A stretch of DNA of 64,000 bases, taken from the NCBI RefSeq assembly GCF_021653975.1, contig NZ_JAJKFK010000003.1, forward strand, positions 310,001 through 374,000, written 5' to 3'. Position 1 is the first letter of the stretch; each line of letters starts with the position of its first letter. Below are positions 17,767 to 25,545 of the stretch, piece after piece. Position numbers and translations under genes: made by a program. The notes under the pieces were generated by a model. That model worked only from the letters and a program-made list of their open reading frames with translations, did not search any database and was not told the origin of the DNA. This DNA comes from Amycolatopsis sp. GM8 (GTDB lineage: Bacteria > Actinomycetota > Actinomycetes > Mycobacteriales > Pseudonocardiaceae).

Positions 17767-18860
17767 GTGATCTGCTGTACTCAGAGGTCGAAGAGGATCT
17801 CCGGTCGAGTGTGCGGGACCTGTTCGCCGACAAGGCATCCGCCGCGTCGGTGCTCGCGCGGACCGAGAGCGAAGAGCCGTACGACCTGAAGCTGTGGCGC
17901 ACCCTCGCCGGCGAACTGGGTCTCGCGGGGCTGTCCGTGCCCGAGGAACTGGGCGGCCAGGGCGCGTCGGCGCGGGAGGTCGCCGTGGTGCTGGAGGAAC
18001 TGGGCCGGGCGGTCGTGCCGGTGCCGTTCCTCGGGAGCGCGGTGCTCGCGACGTCGGCTTTGCTGGCATGCGGCACGGACGAGTCCGACCAGGTCCTGCG
18101 CAGGCTCGCCACCGGCGAGGCGATCGGGGTACTGGCGGTGCCGCTCACCCTGTGGCCGGGCGCGGAATTCCCGTCCGCGGTGAAGGCGGACGGCGGTGTC
18201 CTCAATGGACGGATCGGGCTGGTGGCGGACGCGTCCGTCGCGGACGTGCTCATCGTGCCCGCCGTGACGGAGCAGGGGCATGCGCTGTACGCCGTCGAAG
18301 GCGCGACGGTGACCGAGGCGACGTCGCTCGACCTGACCCGGCGGCTCGCCGACGTCACGCTGGACGGCACGCCGGGGCGGCTGGTCGCGGGCCCGGACCG
18401 GGCCACGGCGGCGCTCGAGCGGGCACTGCTGGAAGGTGCCGGGCTGCTCGCGTCCGAACAGCTCGGGGTGGCGCAGTGGTGTCTCGACGAGACGGTGGCC
18501 TACCTCAAGCAGCGCTACCAGTTCGGCCGCCCGGTCGGCTCGTTCCAGGCGCTCAAGCACCGGCTCGCGGATTTGTATCTGGAGCTGGCGATGGCCCGCG
18601 CGGCGGCGCGCAACGCCGCGGACACGCTGGCCACCGGCGGCGATGACGCCGGGATCGCGGTCGCGGTGGCCCAGTCGTCGTGCGCGTCGGTCGCGGTGCA
18701 CGCCGCGGAGGAGGCGGTCCAGATGCACGGCGGGATCGGCATGACCTGGGAACACCCGGCGCACCTGTACCTCAAGCGCGCCAAGAGCGACCAGCTCGCC
18801 CTCGGCACCCCGGGCCGCCACCGCGCCACCCTCGCACACCTGGCCAACCTCCCCGCCTGA
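17763..18860 (+). CDS. Acyl-CoA dehydrogenase (FadE), partner subunit lacking catalytic Glu
   Basis: A 365-residue ACAD that starts by GTGA overlap with the previous gene. The fold is clear (GLAGLSVPEELGGQGAS, LKQRYQFGRPVGSFQALKH, QMHGGIGMTWEHPAHLYLKRA), but no EGTSE motif follows; the chain ends in LALGTPGRHRATLAHLANLPA. In heteromeric ACADs the second subunit supplies FAD-binding surface but not the base. Co-translation with the 393-residue subunit fits an obligate complex. A 70-bp intergenic hairpin follows the stop. Confidence 0.87.
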   Translation: MSDLLYSEVEEDLRSSVRDLFADKASAASVLARTESEEPYDLKLWRTLAGELGLAGLSVPEELGGQGASAREVAVVLEELGRAVVPVPFLGSAVLATSALLACGTDESDQVLRRLATGEAIGVLAVPLTLWPGAEFPSAVKADGGVLNGRIGLVADASVADVLIVPAVTEQGHALYAVEGATVTEATSLDLTRRLADVTLDGTPGRLVAGPDRATAALERALLEGAGLLASEQLGVAQWCLDETVAYLKQRYQFGRPVGSFQALKHRLADLYLELAMARAAARNAADTLATGGDDAGIAVAVAQSSCASVAVHAAEEAVQMHGGIGMTWEHPAHLYLKRAKSDQLALGTPGRHRATLAHLANLPA

Positions 18861-18877
18861 CGCGCCCCTCCCGCGCG

Positions 18878-18947
18878 CGTGTTTGCCGCTCACGTCGGTG
18901 AGTTGGCCTCCTGCGGCGCAAACTCACCGACGTGGCGGGCAAACACG
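18878..18947. repeat. Intergenic hairpin, CGTGTTTGCC family (copy 1)
   Basis: Outer arms CGTGTTTGCC/GGCAAACACG (10 bp) and inner arms ACGTCGGTGAGTT/AACTCACCGACGT (13 bp) around a 16-nt loop, between convergent genes. Shared 17-19-nt blocks recur at 37103 and 37232. Probably a bidirectional terminator derived from a genomic repeat. Confidence 0.85.
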
Positions 18948-18950
18948 GCG

Positions 18951-19526
18951 TCAGGGGCGGAGGGAGGCCAGGAGGAGGTCGGCGTAGTGCTCGCCGACCT
19001 GGCGGGCGGACAGGCGGCCGGTGGTGCGATACCACGCGCCGAGGTGGTGCACCGCGCCGAAGTAGAAGTCGACGACGATGTCGGCCGGCTTGTCGGCGCG
19101 GAACACGCCGTCGCGCTGGCCTTCCTCGATCAGCCCCCGGAATCGCTCGTGATAGCGGCGCCGCTCGGCCCGGACGGACTTGCTGGTCTCCGCGTTGAGC
19201 TGGTGCATCGACTGCAAGTAGATGGTCATGTCGTCGAGGTTCCCGATGGTGCTGACCACGACGTCGACCGCGGCGCGGCGCAGCCGGTCGGCGATCGGCG
19301 CCTCGGTGACGGCGACCTTCTCCAGCTGTTCGGTCTGCAGCCGCAGCACGCGGCCGTAGACCTCGGACAGCAGGTCGTCCTTGGAGTCGAAGTAGTGGTA
19401 CATGGCGCCTTTGGTGACGCCGGCGGCGGCGACGATCTCCTGCACCGAGGTCCGGTCGAACCCCTTCTGCGCGAAGAGTTTCGTCGCCGCCGCGAGCAAG
19501 CGGCCCGGCACCGAATCCTCGACCAT
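18951..19526 (-). CDS. TetR-family regulator (acyl-CoA catabolism type)
   Basis: A 191-residue TetR. The HTH RLLAAATKLFAQKGFDRTSVQEIVAAAGVTKGAMYHYFDSKDDLL is textbook. The C-terminal domain (TIYLQSMHQLNAETSKSVRAERRRYHERFRGLIEEGQRDGVF) is of the TetR_C type that binds acyl-CoA in related regulators. It converges on the ACAD operon and lies 53 bp after an SDR gene. ATG 19526 has no ribosome site. TACCGGCCGGTA lies 12 bp upstream, related to the operator before the APH operon, so autoregulation plus control of 14285-18860 is likely. Confidence 0.85.
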   Translation of the reverse strand: MVEDSVPGRLLAAATKLFAQKGFDRTSVQEIVAAAGVTKGAMYHYFDSKDDLLSEVYGRVLRLQTEQLEKVAVTEAPIADRLRRAAVDVVVSTIGNLDDMTIYLQSMHQLNAETSKSVRAERRRYHERFRGLIEEGQRDGVFRADKPADIVVDFYFGAVHHLGAWYRTTGRLSARQVGEHYADLLLASLRP

Positions 19527-19537
19527 ACGCGGCAGTT

Positions 19538-19549
19538 TACCGGCCGGTA
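19538..19549. promoter_or_regulatory. Palindrome upstream of TetR gene
   Basis: TACCGGCCGGTA, a perfect 12-bp palindrome ending 12 bp before the TetR ATG (minus strand). Shares the TACCG/CGGTA ends with the site at 14248 but has a shorter spacer. Confidence 0.5.
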
Positions 19550-19578
19550 CAGGGCGCGGCCGCACCTCGGTGATGGCG

Positions 19579-20346
19579 TTACCCCTGCTGCTCGATCTTC
19601 CGCTGCAGCTTGTTCATCCCGCCCAGCCACCGGTCGGTCTCGGTGGCCCGCCTCGCGTAGTAGCCCGCGACCTCGGGATGCGGCAGCACCAGGAACCGGC
19701 CATCGGCGAGCGCTTCCATGACCGTGTCCGCGACCTCCTCCGGTTCGATCGCGGACGCGCCCATGACGAGCTGGCCGCTGGGGCCGGTGCTCGCGAGCAT
19801 GTTCGTGCGCACCCCCTGCGGGCAGACCGCCTGCACGGTGATGCCGCGGTGCCGGTAGGTCGCGCTGAGCCACTCGGCGAACGCGAGCGCGCCGTGCTTG
19901 GTGACCGCGTACGGCGCCGAGCCGAGGATGGTCAGCAGCCCGGCGGCGGACACCGTGGCGAGGAAGTGCCCCCGGCCTCGTTCGAGCCACTCGGGCAGCA
20001 GCAGTTTCGCCGCGCGGACGTGCGACATCACATTCACGTCCCACGCCTGCGCCCACACGTCCTCGGGCGTGGCCTCGGTGCCGTGCGGCGCGATCCCGGC
20101 GTTGGCGCAGAACATGTCGATCGCGCCCAGTTCCGCCCTGGCCGTGGTGATCAGCCGGTCGACGTCGGCGGCGACGTCGACCGCGAGCGAGCTGCCGCCG
20201 ACCTCTTCGGCGACGCGAGCGGCGGCATCGCCGTCCAGGTCCGCGACGAAGATCCGCGCGCCCTCGGCGGCGAACCGCAGCGCCATCGCGCGGCCGATCC
20301 CGCCGCCGCCCCCGGTGATGACGACGCCCGCGCCGCCGAGGTTCAC
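19579..20346 (-). CDS. Short-chain dehydrogenase/reductase
   Basis: A 255-residue classical SDR. TGGGGGIG (nucleotide loop), CANAG (in place of NNAG) and VSAAG...YAVTKHG with the Ser/Tyr/Lys triad are intact. The C-terminal ~40 residues (PHPEVAGYYARRATETDRWLGGM) resemble SDRs from lipid and CoA-ester catabolism. It begins GTGA, overlapping the upstream SDR stop, so the two form an operon. The substrate is unknown. Confidence 0.85.
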   Translation of the reverse strand: MNLGGAGVVITGGGGGIGRAMALRFAAEGARIFVADLDGDAAARVAEEVGGSSLAVDVAADVDRLITTARAELGAIDMFCANAGIAPHGTEATPEDVWAQAWDVNVMSHVRAAKLLLPEWLERGRGHFLATVSAAGLLTILGSAPYAVTKHGALAFAEWLSATYRHRGITVQAVCPQGVRTNMLASTGPSGQLVMGASAIEPEEVADTVMEALADGRFLVLPHPEVAGYYARRATETDRWLGGMNKLQRKIEQQG

Positions 20347-21095
20347 AGCCCGCCGCTCAGGGTGGAGCCGCCGTCGAGAGTGATCGTCTGGCCGGTCACC
20401 CAGCCCGACTCGTCCGACAGCAGGAACGCGACGGCACCGGCCACGTCCTCGGGCACGCCGAGCCGCCCGAGCGGGTAGCGCGAGATGACCTCCTCTTCGC
20501 GGCCCTCGTACAGCGCGGTCGCGAACTTCGTCTTCACCACGGCGGGCGCGACGGCGTTGACCCGGATCGTCGGGCCCAGCTCGGCGCCGAGCTCCATGGT
20601 CAGCCGGATCAGCGCCGCCTTGCTCACCCCGTACATGCCGATCCCGGGCGAGATGCGCAGGCCGGCGGTGGACGCGACGTTGACGACCGAACCGCCGTGC
20701 TCACCCATCCACGCCTCACGGGCGTGCCGGATCCACGCCAGCGGGGCGAGCACGTTGACGCCGAGGATCTTCGCGGCGGCACCGGGATCGGTGTCGATGA
20801 TCGGGCCGTGGACCGGGTTGATACCGGTGTTGTTGACGAGCATGTCGAGCCGGCCGAAGGTCTCGATCGTCTTGGCGACCGCCTCCCGCTGGTGCTCGGG
20901 GTCGTCGGCCTTGCCGGGGATGCCGATCGCGGCGTCGGGACCGCCCAGATCGGCCACGGCCTCGGCGAGCGGCTCCGGTTTGCGGGCGGTGATGCAGACC
21001 TTCGCGCCGCGTTCGACCAGCTCGCGGGCGATGGCGAGGCCGATACCGCGGCTGGCGCCGGTCACGATCGCGACGCGGTCCTTGAGCGAGTTCAC
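20343..21095 (-). CDS. Short-chain dehydrogenase, FabG-like
   Basis: A 250-residue SDR with TGASRGIG, NNTG, and NVASTAGLR...YGVSKAA as the active site. The tail GWVTGQTITLDGGSTLSGGL is standard for 3-oxoacyl reductases. GTG 21095 has AGGAGA 5-6 nt upstream. It is first in an operon with the SDR at 20346, divergent from the TetR at 21194, with the CTAAGCG operator between. It likely reduces or oxidises a 3-hydroxyacyl-CoA-like substrate. Confidence 0.87.
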   Translation of the reverse strand: MNSLKDRVAIVTGASRGIGLAIARELVERGAKVCITARKPEPLAEAVADLGGPDAAIGIPGKADDPEHQREAVAKTIETFGRLDMLVNNTGINPVHGPIIDTDPGAAAKILGVNVLAPLAWIRHAREAWMGEHGGSVVNVASTAGLRISPGIGMYGVSKAALIRLTMELGAELGPTIRVNAVAPAVVKTKFATALYEGREEEVISRYPLGRLGVPEDVAGAVAFLLSDESGWVTGQTITLDGGSTLSGGL

Positions 21096-21125
21096 TGGTG
21101 TTCTCCTGTCCGATCCGGGCCGCTG

Positions 21126-21141
21126 CTAAGCGCCCGCTTAC
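21126..21141. promoter_or_regulatory. TetR operator in divergent SDR/TetR promoter
   Basis: CTAAGCGCCCGCTTAC, matching the 12897 site except for the centre and last base. It lies between an SDR operon and the TetR gene at 21194, the natural candidate for its regulator. Confidence 0.68.
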
Positions 21142-21193
21142 ACTGGTCAGAACCGGACCGCCGCACCGGAGCGGTCCCTGAAAGAATCGAACG

Positions 21194-21805
21194 GTGACCG
21201 TGTCGCTGTCCGCCGAACTGTGGCCCGAGGTGCAGCCCGACGCCGCCCGCCGGCTGATGCTGGCCGCGGTCGAGTCCTTCGCCGACCGGGGCTACCACGC
21301 GACCACCACCCGGGACATCGCGGCGGCCGCCGGGATGAGCCCGGCCGCGCTGTACGTGCACTTCCCGTCGAAGGCCGCGCTGCTGTTCGCGATCAGCCGC
21401 AACGGGCACGAGCAGACCCTCACGCTGGTGGAGAGCGTCATCAGCCAGGCCGGGAGCCCGCCCGAGCGGCTGCGCAAGATCATCGAGGACTTCGTGGCCT
21501 GGCACGCGCGCCGGCACACCGTGGCGCGGGTCGTGCAGTACGAGCTGCAGGCGCTGCCGGAGCAGGAGTACGCGGTGGTCACCGGCCTGCGGCGGCGCAT
21601 CGAGCATCTGGTGCGGGACGTCATCGCCGAGGGTATCGAGCAGGGCGAGTTCACCGTGACCGACGTGAAGACCGCCGCGCGCGCCCTGCTGTCGCTCGGC
21701 GTGGACGTGGCCCGCTGGTACAGCGACCGGATCGGGAAGACGCCGAAGGCGCTCGGCCGCGAGTACGGCGAACTGGCGCTGCGCATGGTCGGCGCCCGCG
21801 TCTGA
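21194..21805 (+). CDS. TetR-family regulator
   Basis: A 203-residue TetR. The HTH LMLAAVESFADRGYHATTTRDIAAAAGMSPAALYVHFPSKAALLFAIS is clear, and the C-terminal part (LRRRIEHLVRDVIAEGIEQGEF) is typical of regulators of fatty-acid or CoA-ester genes. GTG 21194 is 52 bp from the operator at 21126. It is the best candidate to bind CTAAGCGNNCGCTTAG here and at 12897, which would join the SDR pair and the SDR-MaoC unit in one regulon. Confidence 0.85.
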   Translation: MTVSLSAELWPEVQPDAARRLMLAAVESFADRGYHATTTRDIAAAAGMSPAALYVHFPSKAALLFAISRNGHEQTLTLVESVISQAGSPPERLRKIIEDFVAWHARRHTVARVVQYELQALPEQEYAVVTGLRRRIEHLVRDVIAEGIEQGEFTVTDVKTAARALLSLGVDVARWYSDRIGKTPKALGREYGELALRMVGARV

Positions 21806-21848
21806 GTATCGATGAGACTTCCTCGGCACGAGCATCACCGTACAACAT

Positions 21849-21862
21849 ACTAAGCGGTTGGT
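21849..21862. promoter_or_regulatory. Isolated TetR-like palindrome
   Basis: ACTAAGCGGTTGGT, 10 of 14 positions self-complementary, in the AT-richer start of the gap before the deaminase gene. It resembles half of the CTAAGCG operator. Target unclear. Confidence 0.3.
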
Positions 21863-21900
21863 CAGCTCCGCCGGGCCCGGCGAGCTCCTGCCGCGAACGT

Positions 21901-22045
21901 AGAACTCGCTGTCCCCGGCGTCGGACTCACCGTCCTGAACGTCCGACTCGCCGGCACCCCCGCGAGTCCGACGCTCGCGACCGCGAGTCGGACACTGGGG
22001 ACAGTGAGTTCGACACTCGGGACCGTGAGTCCGGCGACGTCCGTT
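21901..22045. repeat. 21-bp tandem/inverted repeat array (copy 1)
   Basis: Direct 21-bp units GYGAGTYSGACRCTSGSGACM at 21962, 21983 and 22004, with a partial unit at 22025. The preceding ~60 bp (21901-21960) holds the same units inverted (GTCGGACTCACCG, GTCCGACTCGCC), so the array can fold on itself. It fills most of the gap between the TetR and deaminase genes. A related array is at 50217. Confidence 0.85.
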
Positions 22046-22057
22046 TAGGCTGGGCCG

Positions 22058-22510
22058 ATGGAACTCGACCCGGCCGGGCTGCTCGCCGTCGCCCGCGAGG
22101 AGGCCGTCCTCGGCAAGTCCGAGGGCGGGGTGCCGATCGGCGCGGCACTGTTCACTGTGGACGGCGAACTGCTCGGCCGCGGCCACAACCGCCGCGTGCA
22201 GGACGGCGACCCGTCGCTGCACGCGGAGACCACGGCGTTCCGCAACGCCGGGCGGCGGCCGCACTACCGGGACACGATCATGGTGACCACGCTCTCGCCG
22301 TGCTGGTACTGCAGCGGGCTGGTGCGGCAGTTCACCATCCCGCGCGTGATCATCGGCGAGTCCCGCACCTTCACCGGCGGCCACGAGTGGCTCGCCGAAC
22401 ACGGGGTCACGATCACGCTGCTCGACGACCCGGACTGCGTCACGCTGATGACGGAGTTCATCGACGAGCACCCGGACCTGTGGTTCGAAGACATCGGCAC
22501 ATCCGCGTAG
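22058..22510 (+). CDS. Cytosine deaminase, fungal FCY1-like
   Basis: A 150-residue zinc deaminase of the CDA fold. The zinc site is HAETTAF (His, catalytic Glu) and SPCWYC (two Cys). GGVPIGAALF, GRGHNRR and the C-terminal HPDLWFEDIG closely follow yeast cytosine deaminase rather than bacterial CodA or tRNA TadA. It should convert cytosine to uracil. It is followed 10 bp later by a 2OG oxygenase, probably in one transcript. Confidence 0.83.
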   Translation: MELDPAGLLAVAREEAVLGKSEGGVPIGAALFTVDGELLGRGHNRRVQDGDPSLHAETTAFRNAGRRPHYRDTIMVTTLSPCWYCSGLVRQFTIPRVIIGESRTFTGGHEWLAEHGVTITLLDDPDCVTLMTEFIDEHPDLWFEDIGTSA

Positions 22511-22520
22511 GAGGCATCGC

Positions 22521-23468
22521 GTGGTTCCGCTCGTCGACCTGGCTCCCTGGTTCAGCGGCACCGACCGGGCGGGCGTCGCGAGGCGCGTCGACGCGGCGCT
22601 GCGGGACTCCGGCTTCCTGCTGATCACCGGGCACGGCGTGCCCGACGAGCTGCGCGCGAAGACCCGCGCACTGTCACGTGCGTTCTTCGCGCTGCCCGAG
22701 GAGACCAAGGCCCGGTACGCGGTCACGGTCGGCGGCCGCGGCTGGCTGCCGCCAGGGGTGGAGGCCAACGGGTACGCCGAGGGCACCGAAACCCCGCCGG
22801 ATCTCAAGGAGTCCTACTCTGTCGGCGCCGAGGCGGGCGTCGGCATACCCGAGATCGACGAGTTCTGGTTCCAGCCCAACGTCTTCCCCGCCGAGGTGCC
22901 CGAACTGGCCGCGGCGGCACGCGAGTACCTGGCGCGCATGCGGTCCCTGTCCGACGAGCTGCTCACGATCTTCGCCGCCGCCCTGGACCTCGACCCGGCG
23001 CATTTCACCCGGCACACGAGCCGTCCGACGTACACGTTCAACATCAACTGGTATCCGCCGATGACCCGGGTCGGCGAGCCGGCGGCGGGCCAGTTCCGCA
23101 TCGGCCCGCACACGGACTTCGGCACCGTCACCGTGCTGGACCGCGAGGCCGGGCTCGGCGGGCTGCAGGTCTATACCGGCGAAGGCGAGTGGGAGGACGC
23201 TCCGTTCGACCCGGCCGCGTTCACCATCAACATCGGGGATCTGATGGCTCGCTGGACCGGTGACCGCTGGCGTTCGACCCGGCACCGCGTGCTGCCGCCG
23301 CAGGCGGGCGCGCCGGAGGAGGACCTGGTGTCGCTGATCTTCTTCTACGAAACCGATCACGACGCCCGGATCGACTCGCTCGGGCCGCCGCTGGGCCGGA
23401 CGAGCTATCCGCCCGTGATCGCTTCGGAGTACCTGCGCGAAAAGCTCGACGCCATCACCGTCGGCTGA
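22521..23468 (+). CDS. 2-Oxoglutarate/Fe(II) oxygenase, IPNS/thymine-hydroxylase-like
   Basis: A 315-residue enzyme of the isopenicillin-N-synthase superfamily. The N-terminal DIOX_N part (VDAALRDSGFLLITGHGVPDELR) and the core with GPHTDFGTVTVL (His, Asp) and STRHRVLPP (distal His, Arg for 2OG) are intact. Thymine 7-hydroxylase, ethylene-forming enzyme and many uncharacterised bacterial proteins share this architecture. Being adjacent to a cytosine deaminase makes a pyrimidine substrate a fair guess. GTG 22521 has GGAGG upstream. Confidence 0.8.
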   Translation: MVPLVDLAPWFSGTDRAGVARRVDAALRDSGFLLITGHGVPDELRAKTRALSRAFFALPEETKARYAVTVGGRGWLPPGVEANGYAEGTETPPDLKESYSVGAEAGVGIPEIDEFWFQPNVFPAEVPELAAAAREYLARMRSLSDELLTIFAAALDLDPAHFTRHTSRPTYTFNINWYPPMTRVGEPAAGQFRIGPHTDFGTVTVLDREAGLGGLQVYTGEGEWEDAPFDPAAFTINIGDLMARWTGDRWRSTRHRVLPPQAGAPEEDLVSLIFFYETDHDARIDSLGPPLGRTSYPPVIASEYLREKLDAITVG

Positions 23469-23471
23469 CGC

Positions 23472-23762
23472 TCAGGCGGCGATCGTGATCTTCAGGGCGG
23501 CGCGGCCGGCGGCGGTCAGCTCGGCGGTGCCGTCCGCGGCGGCGTGCACGTAGCCGCCGTGCGCGAGCGCGTGCGCCGTCATCTGGTCACAGCACGACAC
23601 GCCGTCGATGAACAGATCCGGTTCACAACTGCTGGACATCATCGCGCGCCCCTCGGCCACCGCGCGCAGCATGGCCAGCGCGCGATGATTCAGATCGCCT
23701 TCCACGGAACTCAACCCCTTTGGCTCAAAGTCTGTGCACTCGGTTATCGCACGTTGCTCCAT
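23472..23762 (-). CDS. Small Cys-rich protein of unknown function
   Basis: A 96-residue protein I do not recognise. The middle carries SSSCEPDLFIDGVSCCDQMTAHALAHGG, three cysteines within 12 residues plus His, possibly metal binding; the tail is AELTAAGRAALKI. It starts 5 bp after the TetR stop and so ends the carboxylase operon. ATG 23762 has no ribosome site; a GTG at 23705 is an alternative. It converges on the oxygenase gene with 3 bp between stops. Confidence 0.55.
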   Translation of the reverse strand: MEQRAITECTDFEPKGLSSVEGDLNHRALAMLRAVAEGRAMMSSSCEPDLFIDGVSCCDQMTAHALAHGGYVHAAADGTAELTAAGRAALKITIAA

Positions 23763-23767
23763 TAGTG

Positions 23768-24388
23768 TTAGCGCGCGAGACCGGAAACTTGTGGTATCGA
23801 CACACCGAGGACACTCGCCCACTGGTGGACGATCTTCGTCCGGCGGCGTTCGTCGTCGGTCAGCAGGTTCGCCAAACCGAGTCCGCGGGCCAGGTCGAGG
23901 GTGGCCTGGACCAGCTCCCGCACCCCCGGCTGCCGCTCGTCGACGCCCAGCAGCTCCACCGCCACCCGGTGCGCCTCGCGGCCGACGCGGGCCTCCAGCG
24001 GCGCCACTACGGACCGTAACGATTCGTCGGTCGAGGCCGTGACCCACAGCTGGAGCGCGGCCCGGAACATCGGCCCGGTGTAGAGGTTGAGCAGCATGTC
24101 GACGGCGGCTTCGAGCCGCGACTCCCCCGCCGGCAGCTCCCCGGCGCGCGAACGTAACGTCTCGACCTGCACCTCGCCGAGATACTCGATCGCGGCGGTC
24201 ACGAGGTCCTCACGGGTCCGGAAATGATGTTGCGCGGCGCCCCGCGACACCCCGGCGCGCTGCGCGATGACCGCGACCGTGGTGCCGCTCCAGCCGAGCT
24301 CGCCGAGGCATTCGACGGCCGCGTCGATCAGCCGCCGTCGCGTGGTGCGGCTGCGTTCCTGCTGCGGTTCGCGCGCGGGAGTGCTCAC
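23768..24388 (-). CDS. TetR-family regulator of the carboxylase/AtuA operon
   Basis: A 206-residue TetR. The HTH RRRLIDAAVECLGELGWSGTTVAVIAQRAGVSRGAAQHHFRTREDLV is clear; the C-terminal domain is of the kind seen with acyl-CoA genes. It is translated by a 1-nt overlap (TAGTG) with the upstream dehydrogenase, so it is expressed with the genes it likely represses. The perfect palindrome at 32642, in the operon's divergent promoter, is its probable operator. Confidence 0.83.
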   Translation of the reverse strand: MSTPAREPQQERSRTTRRRLIDAAVECLGELGWSGTTVAVIAQRAGVSRGAAQHHFRTREDLVTAAIEYLGEVQVETLRSRAGELPAGESRLEAAVDMLLNLYTGPMFRAALQLWVTASTDESLRSVVAPLEARVGREAHRVAVELLGVDERQPGVRELVQATLDLARGLGLANLLTDDERRRTKIVHQWASVLGVSIPQVSGLAR

Positions 24389-25545
24389 TAGTAGGACTTC
24401 GGCAGGCCGAGCGAATGCTGCGCGACGAAGTTCAGCACCATCTCGCGGCTCACCGGCGCGATGCGGCCGACGCGGACCGCGCCGAGCAGCGTGCCCAGGC
24501 CGTACTCGCTGGCGAGCCCGTTGCCGCCATGCACCTGGATCGCGGTGTCGACGGACTTGATCGCGACCTCGGCCCCCGCGTACTTCGCCATGTTGGCCGC
24601 CTCGCCCGCGCCGAAGTCATCGCCCGCGTCGTAGCGCGCGGCGGCCTTCTGCGTCATCAGCCTCGCGAGCTCCAGCTCGATCTTGACCTGCGCCAGCGGG
24701 TGCGCGAGCCCCTGATGGCTGCCGATCGGCGCGCCCCAGACGTTGCGCTGCTTGGCGTACTCGACGCCTTTGTCCAGTGCGTAGCGCGCGATGCCGGTGG
24801 AGAACGACGCGGCCATGATGCGCTCGGGGTTGAGCCCCGCGAACAGCTGCGCGAGCGCCGCGTCCTCGGACCCGACGAGCGCGTCGTAGGGCAGCCGGAC
24901 GTCGTCGAGGAACAGCCCGAACTGCTTGTCGGCCGAGACGAGGTCCATCTCGATCTGCCGGTATTCGAAGCCCGGGGCGTTCGTCGGCACGATGAACAGC
25001 GCGGGCTTGAGCTTGCCCGTCTTCGCATCCTCGGTGCGGCCGACGACGAGCACGGCCTCGGCTTCGTCGACGCCCGAAATGAACACCTTCCGTCCATTGA
25101 GGACCCAGTCTGCGCCGTCGCGGCGGGCGGTGGTGGTGAGCCGGTGCGAGTTCGAGCCCGCGTCGGGCTCGGTGATGGCGAAGGACATCCGCAGCTCGCC
25201 GGTCGCGAAACAGGGCAGCCACGCGGTTTTCTGCGCGTCGGTGCCGAACCGGGCGATGACGGTCGCGCAGATCGCCGGGGACACCACCATCAGCAGCATC
25301 GGCGTGCCCGCGGCGCAGAGCTCCTCGCACACCGCGGCGAGATCCCCGATCCCGGCTCCCCCGCCGCCGTACTCCTCGGGCACAGCGACGCCGAGATAGC
25401 CGAGCCGCCCGGCTTCGTTCCACAGGTCGCTGGTGTGCCCGCCGCTGCGGGCGAGCTTCGTGTAGTACTCGTGGCCGTAGCTGCGGCCCAGCTCGCCGAC
25501 CGCCTTGCGCAGCGCTTGCCGCTCTTCGGATTCGGTGTAACTCAT
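24388..25545 (-). CDS. Acyl-CoA dehydrogenase
   Basis: A 385-residue ACAD. SFAITEPDAGSNSH (FAD loop), DWVLNGRKVFISG, RNVWGAPIGSHQGLAHPLAQ and IQVHGGNGLASEYGL follow the family. The catalytic YEGTSEI position instead reads IAPVSREMVLN, so the base must lie elsewhere (as in isovaleryl-CoA dehydrogenase) or the activity differs. It overlaps the biotin carboxylase gene by ATGA. In AtuA-type operons such dehydrogenases act on branched or isoprenoid acyl-CoA. Confidence 0.87.
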   Translation of the reverse strand: MSYTESEERQALRKAVGELGRSYGHEYYTKLARSGGHTSDLWNEAGRLGYLGVAVPEEYGGGGAGIGDLAAVCEELCAAGTPMLLMVVSPAICATVIARFGTDAQKTAWLPCFATGELRMSFAITEPDAGSNSHRLTTTARRDGADWVLNGRKVFISGVDEAEAVLVVGRTEDAKTGKLKPALFIVPTNAPGFEYRQIEMDLVSADKQFGLFLDDVRLPYDALVGSEDAALAQLFAGLNPERIMAASFSTGIARYALDKGVEYAKQRNVWGAPIGSHQGLAHPLAQVKIELELARLMTQKAAARYDAGDDFGAGEAANMAKYAGAEVAIKSVDTAIQVHGGNGLASEYGLGTLLGAVRVGRIAPVSREMVLNFVAQHSLGLPKSY

